From assembly GCA_021779095.1 (NCBI GenBank), contig JAJYBI010000021.1, positions 1 to 62,370 on the forward strand: a stretch of 62,370 nt of DNA, written 5' to 3'. Positions 61,052 through 62,370 of this stretch are shown here, piece after piece (the stretch's first letter is position 1; each line of letters starts with the position of its first letter). This DNA comes from Deltaproteobacteria bacterium. Lineage in GTDB: Bacteria > Desulfobacterota > Desulfuromonadia > Geobacterales > JAJYBI01. The notes under the pieces were generated by a model. That model ran no database searches. It was not told where the DNA came from and worked only from the letters and a program-made list of their open reading frames with translations. The position numbers were made by a program, and so were the translations under genes.

Positions 61052-62368
61052 GTCTGTCAAATGAACTGTGTATCCGCCGTTTCAGTACACCAGGTTCAAT
61101 GGCACCCGGTCTTCGCCGAACATCACTTGAAACGTCTGGAGCGCTGGCTTCCAGTTGTGAATCATTTTCCAGTTGCGTGAAGCCTGCCTGATCGCCAGAT
61201 AGAGCGCCTTGATAGCCGACTCGTCGTTAGGAAAGATCCGGCGGTTGCGCGTCAGTTTCCGCAGGCTCATGTTCAGTGATTCTATAGCATTGGTCGTGTA
61301 GATGACCTTGCGAATCTCCGGCGGAAACTGGAAAAACGGGATGATGTTGTCCCAGTTGTTTCGCCACAGCCGGACTACGGCTCGGTATTGTCCACTCCAA
61401 TCGGCCTCGAATTGAGCCAGCTCCGCTGCCGCCTCTTCGGCGGTTGCCGACTGGTAAATCCGTTTCAATGCTGCAACCACAGCCTTGCTGTCCTTGACCG
61501 TGACGTAACGCAGGCTGGCTCGCACTAGATGAACGATGCATAGCTGGGTCAAGGTCTTTGGAAAGATGGCGTTAACCGCTTCCGGCAAGCCTTTGAGACC
61601 GTCCATGCAGGCGATATAGACATCCTGGACACCGCGATGGCGCAGCTCGGTAAGCACCGAAAGCCAGAACTTGGCGCCTTCCGTCTCGGCAATCCATAAG
61701 CCGAGGACTTCCTTTTCGCCGCGCAGGTTGACGCCCAGAACCACATGCGCCGATTTATTGCTGACCTGTTTGCCGTGATGAATCTTGACGGTCAGGCCAT
61801 CCAGCCACAGGATCGGATAGACGCTTTCCAGCGGACGATTTTGCCACGCTCTGACCTCGTCCATAACCGATTCCGTGACCTGGGAGATCACGGTGTGGGA
61901 AATCTCCACCCCGTACAGGTCCTTCAAGGCAAGTTCGATGTCGCGGGTCGTCATCCCTTTGGCGTACAGGGTAAGGATCTTATCCTCCATACCCGCGAGC
62001 CGTATCTGACGTTTCTTGATCAGTTGCGGCTCAAAGCAGCTGTCACGGTCCCTGGGCGTTTCTATCTCCAGTTCGCCAAAAGTACCCTTGACCGTCTTTT
62101 TGCTCTTACCGTTACGGGTGTTGCTTCGCTTCTCTTTGCCGGGATTCTCACCCGGACCGTAGCCCAGATGAGCGGTCATTTCCGCTTCCAGGCTGCGGTT
62201 GATCATCCGTTGCAACAACTGCGAATATAGGGTATCTACGTCGCCAGGGGTCTTGCAGTCGGTTAAAAGTTCGTCCAGTAGCTCCGGTTTTATTGCCATC
62301 GTCTCTGCTCCTAGGGTGGGGGGGTACCCACTATCTCATGAAGCAGATACACAGTTCAATTTACATTC
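61052..62368 (-). mobile_element. IS256-family insertion sequence reaching the window edge
   Basis: Inverted ends share TGAACTGTGTATC: left 61055-61075 (TGTCAAATGAACTGTGTATC..), right complement near 62346-62368. About 1.3 kb with one transposase on the minus strand. The right flank is cut by the window end, so a target duplication cannot be checked. Confidence 0.85.
61082..62299 (-). CDS. IS256-family (mutator-type) transposase
   Basis: 405 residues, full length. Family signatures: AEMTAHLGYGPGE near the N-terminus, and DDE motif Asp in PILWLDGLTVKI, Asp in YIACMDGLKGLPEAV and Glu in YTTNAIESLNMSLRKLTRNRRIFPN. Open throughout, so potentially active. Its inverted ends flank it closely. Confidence 0.95.
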   Translation of the reverse strand: MAIKPELLDELLTDCKTPGDVDTLYSQLLQRMINRSLEAEMTAHLGYGPGENPGKEKRSNTRNGKSKKTVKGTFGELEIETPRDRDSCFEPQLIKKRQIRLAGMEDKILTLYAKGMTTRDIELALKDLYGVEISHTVISQVTESVMDEVRAWQNRPLESVYPILWLDGLTVKIHHGKQVSNKSAHVVLGVNLRGEKEVLGLWIAETEGAKFWLSVLTELRHRGVQDVYIACMDGLKGLPEAVNAIFPKTLTQLCIVHLVRASLRYVTVKDSKAVVAALKRIYQSATAEEAAAELAQFEADWSGQYRAVVRLWRNNWDNIIPFFQFPPEIRKVIYTTNAIESLNMSLRKLTRNRRIFPNDESAIKALYLAIRQASRNWKMIHNWKPALQTFQVMFGEDRVPLNLVY

Positions 62369-62370
62369 TC

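Noticed and set aside
58097..62368. Composite transposon carrying the orphan gene
   Set aside because: The two flanking elements belong to different families (ISL3 and IS256) with unrelated ends, so they cannot mobilise the segment together.

Overview
The window reads as chromosomal DNA from a high-GC anaerobe of the Geobacterales type (Desulfuromonadota). Four things suggest this: nifB and nifV preceded by sigma-54-like promoters, many sensor kinases and response regulators, an NtrYX-type pair, and leader hairpins of the kind reported for nif genes of Geobacter sulfurreducens. This is inferred from gene content; no rRNA or tRNA gene is present to confirm it.

Layout. 1-7.3 kb is a mixed accessory stretch: a MshEN/GAF-like protein, a VanX-type dipeptidase, an acyltransferase, a transglutaminase-like protein, a higBA-type toxin-antitoxin pair, a cupin, a seven-repeat SBBP lipoprotein and a mazEF pair. 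It also holds a small inverted-repeat element flanked by an 8-bp duplication. 7.6-25.3 kb is mostly conserved housekeeping on the minus strand: a sigma-54 two-component pair (ntrX, ntrY), lpxC, ubiB with a phasin, queH, a DnaA-like AAA+ protein, ruvBAC, a penicillin-binding transpeptidase, a YihY/BrkB membrane protein and small envelope proteins. It is followed on the plus strand by a three-gene DUF1858 / Fe-S / hemerythrin operon that looks like a split ScdA/YtfE system. 25.4-31.3 kb carries a large secreted S53 peptidase and a MASE3 hybrid kinase. 31.4-34.3 kb is a biotin cluster (bioC, bioH, bioF). 34.5-45 kb holds a metallophosphoesterase, envelope proteins, tRNA- and NAD-related enzymes and several signalling proteins. 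45-47 kb is the agmatine to putrescine pair aguA-aguB.

47.2-53.9 kb is nitrogen-fixation related: a DraG-like ADP-ribosylglycohydrolase, nifB, a GNAT protein, a class I glutamine amidotransferase, an NhaD-type antiporter and nifV. Both nifB and nifV have a candidate sigma-54 promoter. Each then has a transcribed leader in which small hairpins with six-base loops (A at position 1, G at position 4) overlap the left arm of a terminator-like stem. That is the geometry expected for ANTAR-type antitermination.

53.9-62.4 kb is more accessory. It has a hybrid histidine kinase whose N-terminus matches the ETR1 ethylene-binding domain, a thioredoxin-fold lipoprotein that lacks the second active-site cysteine, a gamma-glutamylcyclotransferase-like protein, then an ISL3 element, an AT-rich orphan gene for a coiled-coil membrane protein, and an IS256 element that ends at the window edge. 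Several families of short palindromic or inverted-repeat elements are scattered between genes. One family recurs three times, at 7.4, 9.6 and 57.9 kb.
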